Positions 1 through 9,627 of a stretch of 37,391 nucleotides of DNA are shown here, one piece after another. The stretch's first letter is position 1. Each line of letters opens with the position of its first letter. Under the pieces are notes generated by a model that was not told the origin of the DNA, ran no database searches, and saw nothing but the letters and a program-made list of their open reading frames with translations. Position numbers and translations under genes: made by a program. The stretch comes from UBA7396 sp034676185 (GTDB lineage: Bacteria; Patescibacteriota; Gracilibacteria; BD1-5; UBA6164), in contig JAUCCN010000013.1 in the NCBI GenBank assembly GCA_034676185.1, positions 1 through 37,391 of the forward strand, given 5' to 3'.

Positions 1-450
1 TACAAGATTCAGCATAACAAGAATTCCAAGAATTTCCATTCCAAGTTTGTCTACCATATCAATTTGAAACCGAACAAGAACGAGTATTAGAAGTACAATA
101 TCAATTTTCATAGTGTTGATTTGTCCCACAAGAATCATAATTTCTTATACAAGAATTTCAAGAAATATAATATCAAGAGTTACAATAATCTACATAGCAA
201 GACCCCCAAGAATTTCCATTCCAAGTTTGTCTACCATATCAGTTTGAAACTGAACAAGAGCGAGTATTTGAAATACAACTTCCGGCATCATAGTGTTGAT
301 TATCTCAGCAATATAAATATTCTTTTACACAAGAGTTTCAAGAAAGATAGTATCAAGAATTACAAGATTCAGCATAACAAGAACTCCAATAACTTCAGTT
401 CCAAGTTTGTCTACCATATCAATTTGAAATCGAGCAAGAGCGAGTATTAT
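1..450 (-). repeat. Tandem 180-nt (60-codon) repeat inside the Cys-rich protein
   Basis: The string ctaccatatc ends at exactly 60, 240 and 420, so the period is 180 nt and the reading frame is kept. Comparing 1-60 with 361-420 shows only about five differences by eye, while the middle copy is more diverged. At least two and a half copies are visible and the array runs off the left edge. The close nucleotide similarity points to recent duplication or gene conversion. Confidence 0.9.
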
Positions 451-1102
451 AATTACAGTTTCCATTGTAACAATTATTTCCATTATCATAATATGAGTTA
501 TCATATCTTACACATGAATTGTTAGAAATATAATACCCATCATTACATTGAGTTACATAACAGTATGACCGAGAATTATTTTGTAAATACTGAGTCCCTG
601 AACCATTATTTATAGAACAAAATCTTTTGATAATATTGTTATCATTTGGATTTACAAAAGATTTAGCTCTACAATCACCATCTTTATAAATATATCATTC
701 ACTACATACATCATCAGTAATTCAAAATAAAGATTCTAATCCACTTTGAGATGATTTAATCAGAGATATTTCTTTTTTTACAAGAGCATTGAGATATTCA
801 AGAAAATCTTTTTCAGTTTTTTTAGATCTTGATTTTATGAGTTTAGTAATATTTTTTGATGCTTGTTCATAAACATCTATTTTTTTACTATCAGAATATT
901 TTTCTAATTTTGACTTCATTTTTTCAAATTGTTTTTCAACTATTTTTATATCTGTATTTGAAATAGAAGTTGGTTTTTTTACTTCCAGAGATACAGTTGG
1001 AACTTGAAAGTCTTTACTCGTATCAAAAATATCATCAAATAAGCTCGCATGACTTGAGTTTAATAACAGAAAAAATAATAAAAATCACAATATTTTTTTC
1101 AT
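1..1102 (-). CDS. Cys-rich secreted repeat protein, 3' end cut by window edge
   Basis: At least 367 residues are visible and the C-terminus lies beyond the window. The start at 1102 gives a typical signal peptide: MKKI, a hydrophobic stretch and a likely cleavage after SSHA. A Lys/Ser-rich, probably helical segment follows (residues about 35-125). From about residue 135 the protein is rich in Cys, Gly, Tyr, Asn and Ser. Its last part is built from 60-residue repeats with motifs such as CNSGYY, NTRSCSVSNGYGRQTWNG and SGNSC. The paired cysteines suggest disulphide-bonded modules exposed outside the membrane. TGA codons for Gly are frequent in the repeats. I do not recognise a named family. An adhesin or other surface protein is inferred from the signal peptide and repeats only. 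A possible promoter (TTGCCT, 15 nt, TATAAT on the minus strand) lies at 1137-1163. Confidence 0.85.
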
Positions 1103-1136
1103 ATAAAAATAATTAATAAATAAAAGTCAAGATTTG

Positions 1137-1163
1137 ATTATATATATTTATATAAAAAGGCAA
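1137..1163 (-). promoter_or_regulatory. Possible promoter of the Cys-rich protein gene
   Basis: On the minus strand TTGCCT and TATAAT are separated by 15 nt, with a leader of about 30 nt to the ATG at 1102. The short spacer and AT-rich background make this weak. It overlaps nothing coding and lies just after the terminator of the upstream STAS gene, where a new promoter would be needed. Confidence 0.3.
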
Positions 1164-1167
1164 ATAA

Positions 1168-1192
1168 AAAAATCAGGATTTTCCTGATTTTT
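1168..1192 (-). terminator. Rho-independent terminator after the STAS gene
   Basis: A perfect 11-bp stem (AAAAATCAGGA against TCCTGATTTTT) with a 3-nt loop is followed on the minus strand by more T's. It overlaps the STAS stop codon at 1191-1193 and separates that gene from the Cys-rich protein gene. Confidence 0.8.
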
Positions 1193-1541
1193 ATGATAGA
1201 GCTTCAACAGCTTGATGTAAAGTATCTACCGTTGGAATAATAGTAGTGATCCCAACGAGTTCTAATACATCTTTTACTCATTCATCACAATTTGATATGT
1301 ACATTTGTCATTCATTTTCTTCAATATTTGAATAAATATCAGCAATATATCCAATAGATTTTGAATTCAGATATTTTAAATTTACTAAATTGAAAATAAT
1401 TTTTTTGTTTGCAAATTCTCAGATATCATTATATATAGCTGTAAATGTTTTATCAGCATTTGTTTCATCTAATTCTCAAGAGAATTCAAAAATTAAAATA
1501 CCATTTTCTTCTTTTTTATTTACTTCTATTAAAGTTTCCAT
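1191..1541 (-). CDS. STAS-domain protein (anti-sigma factor antagonist type)
   Basis: This 116-residue protein has the size and layout of a single STAS domain, the SpoIIAA/RsbV type that binds an anti-sigma kinase and is controlled by phosphorylation. The N-terminal beta segment (GILIFEFSGELDE) and the central KKIIFNLVNLKYLNSKSIGY resemble the family's DLS..xFMDSSGLG region. The phosphorylatable serine would be S60, in NSKS. The usual Asp before it is Asn here, and the second Ser of DSSG is Lys. A SpoIIE-type phosphatase lies on the same strand at 4049-5263, which suggests partner switching. No anti-sigma kinase is seen in the window. A good promoter lies at 1578-1606. The family call is fairly firm; the target is unknown. 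Confidence 0.82.
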
Positions 1542-1577
1542 AGAATATTTAAGTTATTAAATAATGTATACTAACAC

Positions 1578-1606
1578 ATTATACAATAAAATGATTTAAA
1601 AATCAA
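1578..1606 (-). promoter_or_regulatory. Promoter of the STAS gene
   Basis: Minus strand: TTGATT, 17-nt spacer, TATAAT. The predicted start of transcription is near 1571, about 30 nt before the ATG at 1541. The spacing is ideal and the -10 is consensus. Confidence 0.6.
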
Positions 1607-1642
1607 ATTTTTAATTACTTTTTACTTTATTATTTAAAATTT

Positions 1643-2041
1643 ATGTTTAAAAAATATTTTTTAGAAGAAATACAAAATATTGAATTAAATCTAGAACCCT
1701 GAGATATTATTTTTTTGCATTGAGATTTAGCTTCTGGGAAAACAACACTTTCAAAGCATATTATAGGAAATATTTTATGAGTTTCAAATGAAGTAATAAG
1801 CCCAACTTATACATATTATAATAAATATGGAGAAAATATTTATCATTTTGATTTATATAGACTTTCTCATTATGATGAATTTTTTGCTATTGGTTGAGAG
1901 GAAATTTTGGAGAATTCAAATAATATTTCTCTTATTGAGTGGCCTGAAATTATTGGAACTTATTTTTCTCCAACAATTGAAATATTTTTAAGAAAAACTC
2001 AAAAAGAAAATGAAAGGGAAATAGAAATTATAAGAAAATAA
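1643..2041 (+). CDS. tsaE: tRNA threonylcarbamoyladenosine biosynthesis ATPase TsaE
   Basis: TsaE is the P-loop ATPase that works with TsaB and TsaD to make t6A37 in tRNAs reading ANN codons. The 132 residues carry the full family pattern: a Walker A motif HGDLASGKTT at residues 26-35, the SPTYTYYNKY segment, the HFDLYRL motif, and LIEWPE near the end. The first Walker A Gly (G27) is encoded by TGA, so the motif only appears under code 25. It is slightly shorter than the usual 140-160 residues but nothing essential appears missing. It is transcribed divergently from the STAS gene and ends at a bidirectional terminator shared with the VirB4-like gene. No tsaB or tsaD is in the window. Confidence 0.95.
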
Positions 2042-2066
2042 AAAAACTGACGGAAGTCAGTTTTTT
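2041..2066. terminator. Bidirectional terminator between tsaE and the VirB4-like gene
   Basis: An 11-bp perfect stem (AAAAAACTGAC against GTCAGTTTTTT) with loop GGAA lies between two convergent genes. The A-run on one side and T-run on the other give a U-tract in both directions. Confidence 0.85.
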
Positions 2067-3936
2067 ATTTATTTGGATTTGTTGAAACAATTTGTTCTTC
2101 ATAAAAACTGGCAATAACCTGAATTCAAACATGTTCACTTCCAGCAAAGAAAAGTCATTGCCCTACGGATGAATTGAGGAGAATATATTTTTCCTGATCA
2201 GTAATTTTAAATATATGTTGTAAGGCATCAATCGAAGCAGGGGATTGTTTTAAGAGCAATTGTATAGAAGAGTTTGTTACGATAGGTTTTCCATAGCTAC
2301 TTCCAATAAAATCTTCCACATCTTGGGTAATAGTAGTTACTCAGAGATTATATTTTCTGGCTCTTTTTACTAATCCAAAAAGAAATTTTGCTGAATCTTC
2401 ATGTTGCATAATATTCCAAGCTTCATCTATAACAAGAAGTCTTTTTTTATTTGAACTTCTTACTCTATTCCAAATATAAGAAAGAATTATGTACATTGCA
2501 GTTGGCCTTAAAATATCATCAAGATCTCTTACTGAAAATACTTGTAATCATTCTTTTAAGCTAATATTTGTTAATTCAGAAAATACTCAAGAAAATATTC
2601 AAGTGGTATATTTTTCAAGTCTTTGAGTGAGATCACGAGCTCCATCCATGGTTTCTAATACACTGTATAAATCTTTCATAGTTGGGATTTCTTTTCCAGT
2701 GATATCATCATCCTCAAGAGTAATTCATTTCAAATTATAGGTAGTAATAATTGCTTTTTCCATAATAGAAGCTTCATTTCCGTTGAGTTTTCAGAGCATC
2801 AAATTCATAAGTCAGAGAAGATTTACGATGGCATCTCTGAGTAAGTCTCCAGATCTTAGATCTTTATCTTTTACTTGAAGAGGAAGATCAAAAGGATTAA
2901 TTCTTTTACTTGAATTAAGAGATACATCAAGATATGCTCCTCAAACAGTATCAACAAGAGCTCTATATTCATTTTCTGGGTCTATAACAATAACATCAGT
3001 CCCCATCATAAGACTTCTTAAAATTTCAAGTTTGACAGCAAATGATTTTCAACCTCATGATTTTGCAAATACACACATATTTGCATTTTCACTTTTAAAT
3101 CTATCATAAAGTATGAGAGAATTATTATGAGTATTTACTCAATATAGAATTCCATCATCATGTGAAAGTGTTGAACTAGAAAATGGAAAAGTAGTTGAAA
3201 GACCTCCTGTTGAAATATTTCTATATACTCCAAGTTCATCTCTCGCAAAAGGTCCTGTTGAAATAAACCCTTGTTCACTTCTCATATAGGATTGTTTTTG
3301 TAAGACATTTCTTCCAGCTAAAATAGTTTCAACATCTTTTCATATTTTATTTAATTTTTCTTCACTTTCAGCATAAAGAGTGATATAGAGTCAAAAATGA
3401 AAATATTTTTCTTGCCCTCTGGTAAGTTTTTCTCTGAGTTCTTCAACATCTTGTATTTGAGCATTAATTCAGGGATCATTTACTAGTCATTTTTCTGCAT
3501 TGATATTTCTTTCTGAGTTGAGTTGAGTGAGTCTTTTTCTTAAATATTTTTGAATATAAGCACTATCAATAGGATATACATATAAGCTCATATCAAATTT
3601 TGTATCCCAATTAATGATGGGAGAAAGCCAATTTCCCTCCAAAAAATTTGGATATGCATAGATAAAGAAGGTTTTCGCAAAAACATTATTGATTTTTATT
3701 TTATCTGGAAATACTTTCATATAAGCTGGAGCTATACTATCTTTTATGAAAGCAAGAGCTTCTTTATATATTTTTTCTCATGCAAGTATTTCTTTATCTT
3801 CTTGTTTAGAGAGATTTTTATTTTCTCCAGAAGTCGATTTTGAAATAGCTTTTTTTTCCTCTGGAATACTTTCAAAACCAACCGTATCTCATGAATATCT
3901 TTTTCCAATTAATTGTTTTAATTTTTCGTTTTGCAT
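2065..3936 (-). CDS. VirB4/TraC-like conjugation-type ATPase
   Basis: A 623-residue ATPase of the VirB4-like (CD1110-type) family, which powers type IV secretion or conjugation channels at the inner face of the membrane. Walker A AKSGGGKS is at residues 291-298, and two of its three glycines are TGA codons. Walker B is LLVIDEAWNIM. The motif TQDVEDF and the C-terminal QGLFFAG..HVGIQVIAS also match the family. The N-terminal 70 residues are charged and low in complexity. No VirB6, VirB8, relaxase or coupling-protein gene lies nearby, so this is an isolated ATPase gene. Its role could be conjugation, DNA uptake or protein secretion; context does not decide. It lies 112 nt downstream of the PP2C gene on the same strand and may be co-transcribed with it. 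Confidence 0.9.
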
Positions 3937-4048
3937 AGACTCTAATTTTAGTATTATTTTTTGGTATTTTATAGAAAAACCCTCATTTTAAAAATCTTTT
4001 TTACTTTACCTTTTTATTTATAATTGTATAACTTTTTATTTTTCATTT

Positions 4049-5263
4049 TTAACTTTCCCAATCCCATTCTGTTATAAAGTCTTTTGCAATATTTTCAGGA
4101 AAATCATTTTCTATTTGAGTATTATCATCATAGTGGATCACTACTAAAGTAATATCATCAAATTGTTTATGCTTATATCATAAAAATTTAGAAAGTTCTA
4201 TTGTGATATTGTTAAATACTCATCTGGCTGTTTTTATTCATAATCAAGCTATATTTGGAGAAGTTTCTATTGCTTCCATAAGTCTTTGTTCTCCAAACAT
4301 TACCTCAGTACCATCTTTTTTACTTCTATTTAGACTTTCTGTAATTCCATCTGTATATAAAACAACAATATCATTTTTCTCAAATTTTATTTCTTGTTCT
4401 TTGAGTATTTTATGAATATTTTTTGTCATTCCAAGAGCGAGCCCCCCGGATTTTATTTTGAAACATTTATTTAAAGAGTGTTTGTAAATAATCAAGTATT
4501 CGTGCCCAGCTCAGGTCATAAAAAGTCTTTTTTCTTTTTCATTCCATCTTACTAAAAGCATGGTCATAAGTATATTTGATTTTACACGAGGTTTTAAGAT
4601 TTCATTGGTATTTGCTAAAATATCACTTCATTTTTTAAAAATTTTTGAAAATCAGCTTACTAAAGCATTTACCATCACCATTACAAATCATGCTCATACT
4701 CAATGCCCGGTTGCATCTCACACATACACATAATAATTATCATTTCATGCAATGATATCATAGCTATCTCATCCAATTTCTCAGGCAGGTTTTGATTTTG
4801 CTACAATGGTAAGAGATGGAATTTCCTCAAATTTTTTATTTAAAAGTTTTTCTTGTAATTCAGTAGCTAATTGTACTTCTCATTTAATAGCTTTCCCACT
4901 TAAAAATTCATCTTTGATATTTTTGAGAGAATTTAAAACATTATCAAAAAATACAAGAGAGATTTTAATATTTGGATTGATAAAATTTGTTTTTACATTT
5001 ATTTTTTCACCTTTATTTTTCCCACTTAAAAAGTTTATTACTTGATTTTTGAGTTCATCAATAGGTTGTTTATAAGCAGAATTTATAATAAAAATAATTA
5101 AAAAAGCTTGAATAAATGCAATAAGAGTGATAACTAAAAATCAATATTTTTCAGTTGAAATATAATTATTTTTCATTAAAAAAAACACTCATATATTTGA
5201 GAGTATGATAGAAGTTATTCCTATACTTATCCATAAATCAAAATATTTTTTTATGTATTTCAT
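4049..5263 (-). CDS. SpoIIE/RsbU-type PP2C serine phosphatase, membrane-anchored
   Basis: 404 residues. Two hydrophobic segments (about 10-30 and 41-62) form a membrane hairpin, followed by a possible signalling linker rich in Lys/Asn (65-130). The phosphatase domain covers about 130-395. Metal-binding motifs are visible: GGDSYD (D166), GDATGHG (D183), LYTDGITES, and DDITLVVI near the end. Such enzymes dephosphorylate a STAS antagonist, which can then capture an anti-sigma kinase. The STAS protein at 1191-1541 is the obvious candidate substrate. Several motif glycines are TGA-encoded. There is no HAMP, PAS or GAF domain that I recognise, so the signal sensed is unknown. A strong promoter lies at 5290-5318. 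Confidence 0.92.
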
Positions 5264-5289
5264 ATAAACAAAGATTAAAAATTTCACTC

Positions 5290-5318
5290 ATTATATCATA
5301 AATAAAATATTTTTGCAA
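5290..5318 (-). promoter_or_regulatory. Promoter of the PP2C phosphatase gene
   Basis: Minus strand: TTGCAA, 17-nt spacer, TATAAT, with the start of transcription predicted near 5283 and a leader of about 20 nt. It lies back to back with the ftsA promoter; the two -35 boxes are about 30 nt apart. Confidence 0.65.
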
Positions 5319-5346
5319 AGTTTTTAACATCAATTTAAAACTAAAA

Positions 5347-5375
5347 TTGAAAAAGACTTCTCTTATCAATATAAT
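5347..5375 (+). promoter_or_regulatory. Promoter of the ftsA-ftsZ operon
   Basis: Plus strand: TTGAAA, 17-nt spacer, TATAAT. The predicted transcription start near 5382 leaves a leader of about 100 nt before ftsA. The leader holds a small inverted repeat (TCCTTA/TAAGGGA, near 5418-5435) but no recognised riboswitch or gene. Confidence 0.65.
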
Positions 5376-5484
5376 TTGAGAGTATTTTGTTTCTATTTTT
5401 TATAAAAAAAATGTATGGATCCTTATTTTAAGGGAAAATATATGTATAAAAAAATAGAACATTATTTTATAAAGTAAAATATTT

Positions 5485-6720
5485 ATGAGTATTGAGAATG
5501 CTATCACTTGTATAGATATAGGGAGTTCTAAAATTAGAACTATTATAGGAACATTTAATGGAGAAGATAATAATAATTTACACATATTATGAGTAGGAAT
5601 TTCTGATTCAAATGCAATGAGAAAATGAAATATTCTTGATATGGAGGAATTTAAATCAAATATTGATAAATCATTAGAAGAAGCAGAAAAAATGGCATGA
5701 GAACAAGTATCAGGAGCTTTTATTTCTTTTAACTCTTCTTCATTTGAAGTTATTGATAATAAGTGAATTGTTGCTATTTCCGGAGAAGAAATTGAAACAT
5801 GAGATGTAGAGAGAGTTTTAGATATGGCTAAAAATGGAATTAGTTTACCAAATAGAGAAATTGTAAAAGTAATTCCAGATAATTTTGTAGTTGATTTGGA
5901 AGAGGGAATTAAATCACCTATTGGAATGAGTGCAAGAAAATTAGAAGTAAGAGCCAATATATTTTCAATTGGGAGTAATGTTTTAAATAATATTAAAAAA
6001 GCCATTGAAGATGTTGGTATAGAAATATACGATGTATTTCCAAATGTTATTTCTGCTCCAGAATGAGTTTTAACAAAAAGACAAAAAGAACTTTGAGTAG
6101 TATGTATTGATATTTGAGCTTCTACTACTTGAATTACTGTATATGAAGAGGGAAGTTTGAAATTTTCAAAAATTATACCAATTGGTTGAGATAGTGTAAC
6201 CAATGATATTGCACTTGGTCTTAGGATTTCTATTGATACAGCAGAAAGATTAAAATTAGAATTTGGACAATTATCTTTGGAAAAACAAGAAAATTTTAAA
6301 GATGTAGAAATTGATCTCTCAAAAATTTCTAAATGAGAAGAAGGAAATATTTCTACATTATATCTCTCAAAAATTATTACCGCAAGGTATGAAGAAATAT
6401 TATTTTTTATAAGAGAAGAGTTAAGAAGAATAGGAAAAGATGGAATGCTTCCAGAATGAGCGGTACTCGTTGGATCTGGTTCAAAAATGAGAGGATTTGT
6501 AGACTTATCAAAAGAAGTACTAAGATTACCAGTAGTAATTGGAATTCCTACTATTGATGATTTTGTAGCTGATACCTCTATAAATGATCCATCTTTTGCT
6601 GGAGTTTTAGGAACACTTATAACAGCAAATAAATATAGAGATGCGAGAAATACAATTTCTTTTAATATATGAGCTCTATTTGGGTCTGTGAGTAAAGTAT
6701 TTAAAAAATTATTACCTTAA
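5485..6720 (+). CDS. ftsA: Cell division protein FtsA
   Basis: FtsA is the actin-like ATPase that ties FtsZ filaments to the membrane. The 411 residues match the usual length. Phosphate-binding segments are visible: CIDIGSSKI near the N-terminus, VVCIDIGASTTGITVYEEG in the middle and VLVGSGSKMRGF near the end. The 1C-type insertion domain is represented by the region around residues 85-165. The C-terminus ends FGSVSKVFKKLLP, a short basic amphipathic tail like the membrane-targeting helix of other FtsA proteins. It is followed after 22 nt by ftsZ, and the two are surely one operon. The ATG at 5485 has no Shine-Dalgarno sequence. TGA encodes many of its glycines. Confidence 0.95.
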
Positions 6721-6742
6721 TTATTAACTAATTTTTATATAT

Positions 6743-7915
6743 ATGAAAAAAGATGATAAACTAAAAAGAATTTTATCTGGAAATGCTACTTTTGGTCCAG
6801 AAGAAGTAAGAGTGGGAACTTATATTTCTCCTGTTGCAAATATTAAAGTAGTTGGAGTATGAGGAGGTTGAGGAAATGCAGTAAATAGAATGATAGAAGT
6901 AGACTTACCAGGAGTTGATTTTGTAACAGTAAATACAGATGCACAAGCTTTGTATTCATCACTTGCTGAGAAAAAAATTAATATTGGAAGAGCAACTACT
7001 GCTTGACTTGGAGCAGGAAGTAATCCTGAAATGTGAAAAAAAGCAGCTGAAGAATCTCAAGAAGAAATAAAAGCTTCTTTAGAATGAGCAGATATGGTAT
7101 TTGTTACTTGTGGACTTGGATGAGGAACAGGAACAGGAGCTGCTCCAGTAGTAGCAGAAATATCAAAATGACTTTGAGCTTTAACGATTTGAGTAGTAAC
7201 AAAACCATTTTCTTTTGAATGAAAAAGAAGAATGGAACAGGCTCTTGATGGATATGATAAATTAAAAGAAAAAGTAGATGCACTTATTACGATTCCAAAT
7301 GATAGAATCCTTTCTATTATAGATAAAAGAACTCCATTAACAGATGCATTTTCTATTATTGATGAAGTGTTAAGAGAATGAGTACAATGAATTTCAGATC
7401 TTATTACTGCACCTTGATTTATCAACCTTGATTTTAATGATTTAAAATCAATTATGAAAAATGCAGGTTCAGCTTTAATAGGAATTTGATATGGGTCAGG
7501 TGATAATAGAGCTTTAGAAGCCGCAAGAGCTGCTATTGATTCTCCACTTTTAGAACTTTCTATTGCTTGAGCAAAATGAATTATTGTAAATATTACTGGA
7601 GGAAATGATTTAAGTATGTTTGAAATAGATGAAGCTATGAAAATTATTACTGAATCAGCAGATGAAAATGCAATTATTAAATTTGGAACTTCTCTTGATG
7701 ATAATTATACTGGAGAAATAAGAATTACAGTAGTTGCCACTTGATTTGATGAAGATTCAAATAAAAGTTTTAGTTCAGGTGTAGCAAATAAAGCAGTATC
7801 TCCTTTTGGAAGAAAAACTATCGAGTCAAAACCTCATACTACTCCAATTGCCAGAGAAGTAGTAAAAGAACAAGATGATCTTGATGTACCAGCATTTTTA
7901 AGAAAAAAAATATAA
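6743..7915 (+). CDS. ftsZ: Cell division GTPase FtsZ
   Basis: FtsZ is the tubulin-like GTPase that forms the division ring. The 390 residues carry the tubulin signature GGGTGTG at 126-132; its second Gly is a TGA codon at 7121-7123, a direct demonstration of the recoding. Also seen are VVGVGGGGGNAVNRMI (glycine-rich N-terminal loop, several TGAs), VNTDAQAL and the T7-loop-like NLDFNDLK. After a short linker the protein ends VPAFLRKKI, the conserved tail that binds FtsA. The linker is short compared with many bacteria. It is downstream of ftsA, with no other dcw-cluster gene (ftsQ, ftsW, mur) in the window. Confidence 0.98.
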
Positions 7916-7920
7916 AAAAA

Positions 7921-7947
7921 TTGATTTTTTTGAAATAGATATATAAT
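7921..7947 (+). promoter_or_regulatory. Possible promoter of nusA-rplI-ruvX
   Basis: TTGATT and TATAAT are separated by 15 nt, immediately after the ftsZ stop. The transcript would begin close to 7953, at the base of the hairpin at 7951-7990. The short spacer lowers confidence. Confidence 0.35.
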
Positions 7948-7950
7948 ATA

Positions 7951-7990
7951 AATGAAAAGACGAGGATTTGTAAAAATTCTCGTCTTCATT
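7951..7990 (+). other. Hairpin between ftsZ and nusA
   Basis: AAGACGAG (7957-7964) pairs with CTCGTCTT (7979-7986), extended by AATG/CATT across a 2-nt bulge, with a 14-nt loop. The following sequence has only a weak T-run. It may end ftsZ transcription or form the 5' end structure of the nusA transcript. Confidence 0.5.
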
Positions 7991-8057
7991 TTAATAATTA
8001 TAAAATATAAAAAAAGAAATTATAATTATTCACTTTTAATTGTTAATTATAAGTATT

Positions 8058-9128
8058 ATGTTAGATGTAAAAAAGATAGAAGCCGCTATTCAACAAATTT
8101 CAAATGAAAAGAAAATCTCAAAAGAAACTCTTATCGATATCATTGAATCAGCTATAAAAACAGCATATAAAAAAGATTATGGATCAAAAGATGAAAATGT
8201 AGTGGTAAAACTTGATTTAGAAGCAGGAACTATTGAGATTAGTGTAGAGAAAACTTTAGTAAGAGAAGTAACTAATCCTGCTCTGGAGATTGGTTTTGAA
8301 GACCTTTGAGAAGATGCAGATGGATTTGAAGAATGAGAAATTATTGAGATAGATATGACAGATGATGTTTTAAATTCTTCTTTTGGGGAAGCTTTTTGAA
8401 GAATTGCTTCTCAAGCTGCAAGACAAGTTATTATTCAAAAAATAGGAGATACTGAAAAACAAAAAATTTATGATCTTTTTAAAGATAAAGTTGGACAATC
8501 ACTGAGTATGAAAGTTGTAATGATCGAATCAGGAAAAGTAATTTTTGATTATAATGGAAATCAAGTAGTACTTCCAAAATCAGAGCAAGTTTCAAGAGAT
8601 AATTATATCCCAGATGCTAGATTTTATATTTATGTAGCAGAAGCAATAATTGATGAAAAAACAGGTCCAAGAGTTGTATTATCAAGAAAAAATAAAAATA
8701 TTGTTCCATCAATATTTGCACTATATGCTCCAGAAATAAGTGACGGAACTATTTCTATAGATAATGTAGTAAGATATCCAGGAGTAAAAACAAAACTTTT
8801 AGTATCTACTCATGATGAAGAAATTGACCCAGCAGGAAGTCTTATTTGACAAAAATGAATGAGAGTAAAATCAGTAATGGAAGAATTAGCTTGAGAAAAA
8901 ATTGATATTATTGTTGATAATGGAAATATTTCAGAAATGATTGCAAAATCTCTTACTCCAGCAACTATATTAAAAGTTGAAGTTGATGAGGAAAAAGGTG
9001 AAGCAAAAGCATATATTCTGCCTCTTGAAAGAGCGAAAGCGATTGGGAAAAATGGAGTAAATATAAATCTTGCTTCCAATTTAATTTGATATAATATTTC
9101 ACTTGTGGAAGTAGCAGAAAAGAATTAG
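8058..9128 (+). CDS. nusA: Transcription termination/antitermination factor NusA
   Basis: NusA binds RNA polymerase and nascent RNA and tunes pausing, termination and antitermination. The 356-residue product has the N-terminal polymerase-binding domain (start MLDVKKIEAAIQQI; later FGEAFGRIASQAARQVIIQKI), an S1-like region (GKVIFDYNGNQVVLPKSEQ) and KH-domain segments, including RVVLSRKN, DPAGSLIGQKGMRVKSVMEEL with its GxxG loop, and AKAIGKNGVNINLAS. It lacks the C-terminal acidic repeats of proteobacterial NusA, as in most bacteria. I chose ATG 8058; an in-frame TTG at 8040 is less likely. rplI and ruvX follow on the same strand. Confidence 0.95.
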
Positions 9129-9186
9129 GTATTTAATTTTTTAAGTTCCTATTATAATTTGTATTTTAATTATTTAATTTCATGCA

Positions 9187-9627
9187 ATGAAAGTATTATT
9201 TTTACAATTAGTTCCAAATGTAGGGCATGCTTGAGAGATAAAAGAAATAAGTGATAGTTATGCAAGAAATTTTCTTATTCCAAAATGATTGGCAAAAAAA
9301 CTGACTCCAGAAGAAGAAAAAAAACTCCAAAAAGATAAAAAAGCTGAAGAAGAAGCAAGAAGAAATCTAGTAGAAAATAGACATAAAATCATAGAAGCTT
9401 TAAATGGAAAAACTCTTATTTTCAAGGCAAAAACTCTTGAAAATGGAAAAATGTTTTGAGGAATTAAAGAGCAAGATATTTTACAAAAGATTTCAAAAGA
9501 TTTTGATATACATCTTGAAAAGAAACATATTGATATGATAGATGGACATATTAAAAAAATCTGAAAAAAAGATATTTATATTAAATTGTGAGAAATTATG
9601 GCAAAAGTAATGATAATTGTAGAATAA
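9187..9627 (+). CDS. rplI: 50S ribosomal protein L9
   Basis: L9 binds the L1-stalk base of 23S rRNA and reaches across to the next ribosome. The N-terminal signature GHAGEIKEISDSYARNFLIP is plainly visible, followed by KGLAKKL, a Lys/Glu-rich connecting helix (residues about 40-75) and a C-terminal domain. The 146-residue length is normal. The ATG at 9187 is taken because it begins MKVLFLQ, the expected L9 N-terminus; an out-of-frame ATG lies at 9182. The stop overlaps the ruvX start by one base (TAATG). CPR bacteria often lack some ribosomal proteins, and L9 is one reported absent in certain lineages, so its presence here is worth recording. Confidence 0.96.

Noticed and set aside
1..450. 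CRISPR array
   Set aside because: The repeats are 180 nt, tandem, in frame and coding, with no unique spacers.
121..525. 134-codon plus-strand frame rich in Asn, Lys and His
   Set aside because: It is the antisense of the Cys-rich 180-nt repeats; the minus strand has a signal peptide and conserved Cys.
2065..3936. Conjugative element
   Set aside because: Only the VirB4-like ATPase is present; no relaxase, coupling protein, integrase or attachment site is seen.
5400..6203. 267-codon minus-strand frame
   Set aside because: Antisense shadow of ftsA, open only because the recoded gene lacks the complementary stops.
7057..7425. 122-codon minus-strand frame
   Set aside because: Lies opposite the tubulin-signature region of ftsZ and shows no protein-family pattern.
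8310..8507. Apparent frameshifts or pseudogenes in nusA and most other genes
   Set aside because: The interruptions are all TGA and vanish when it is read as glycine.
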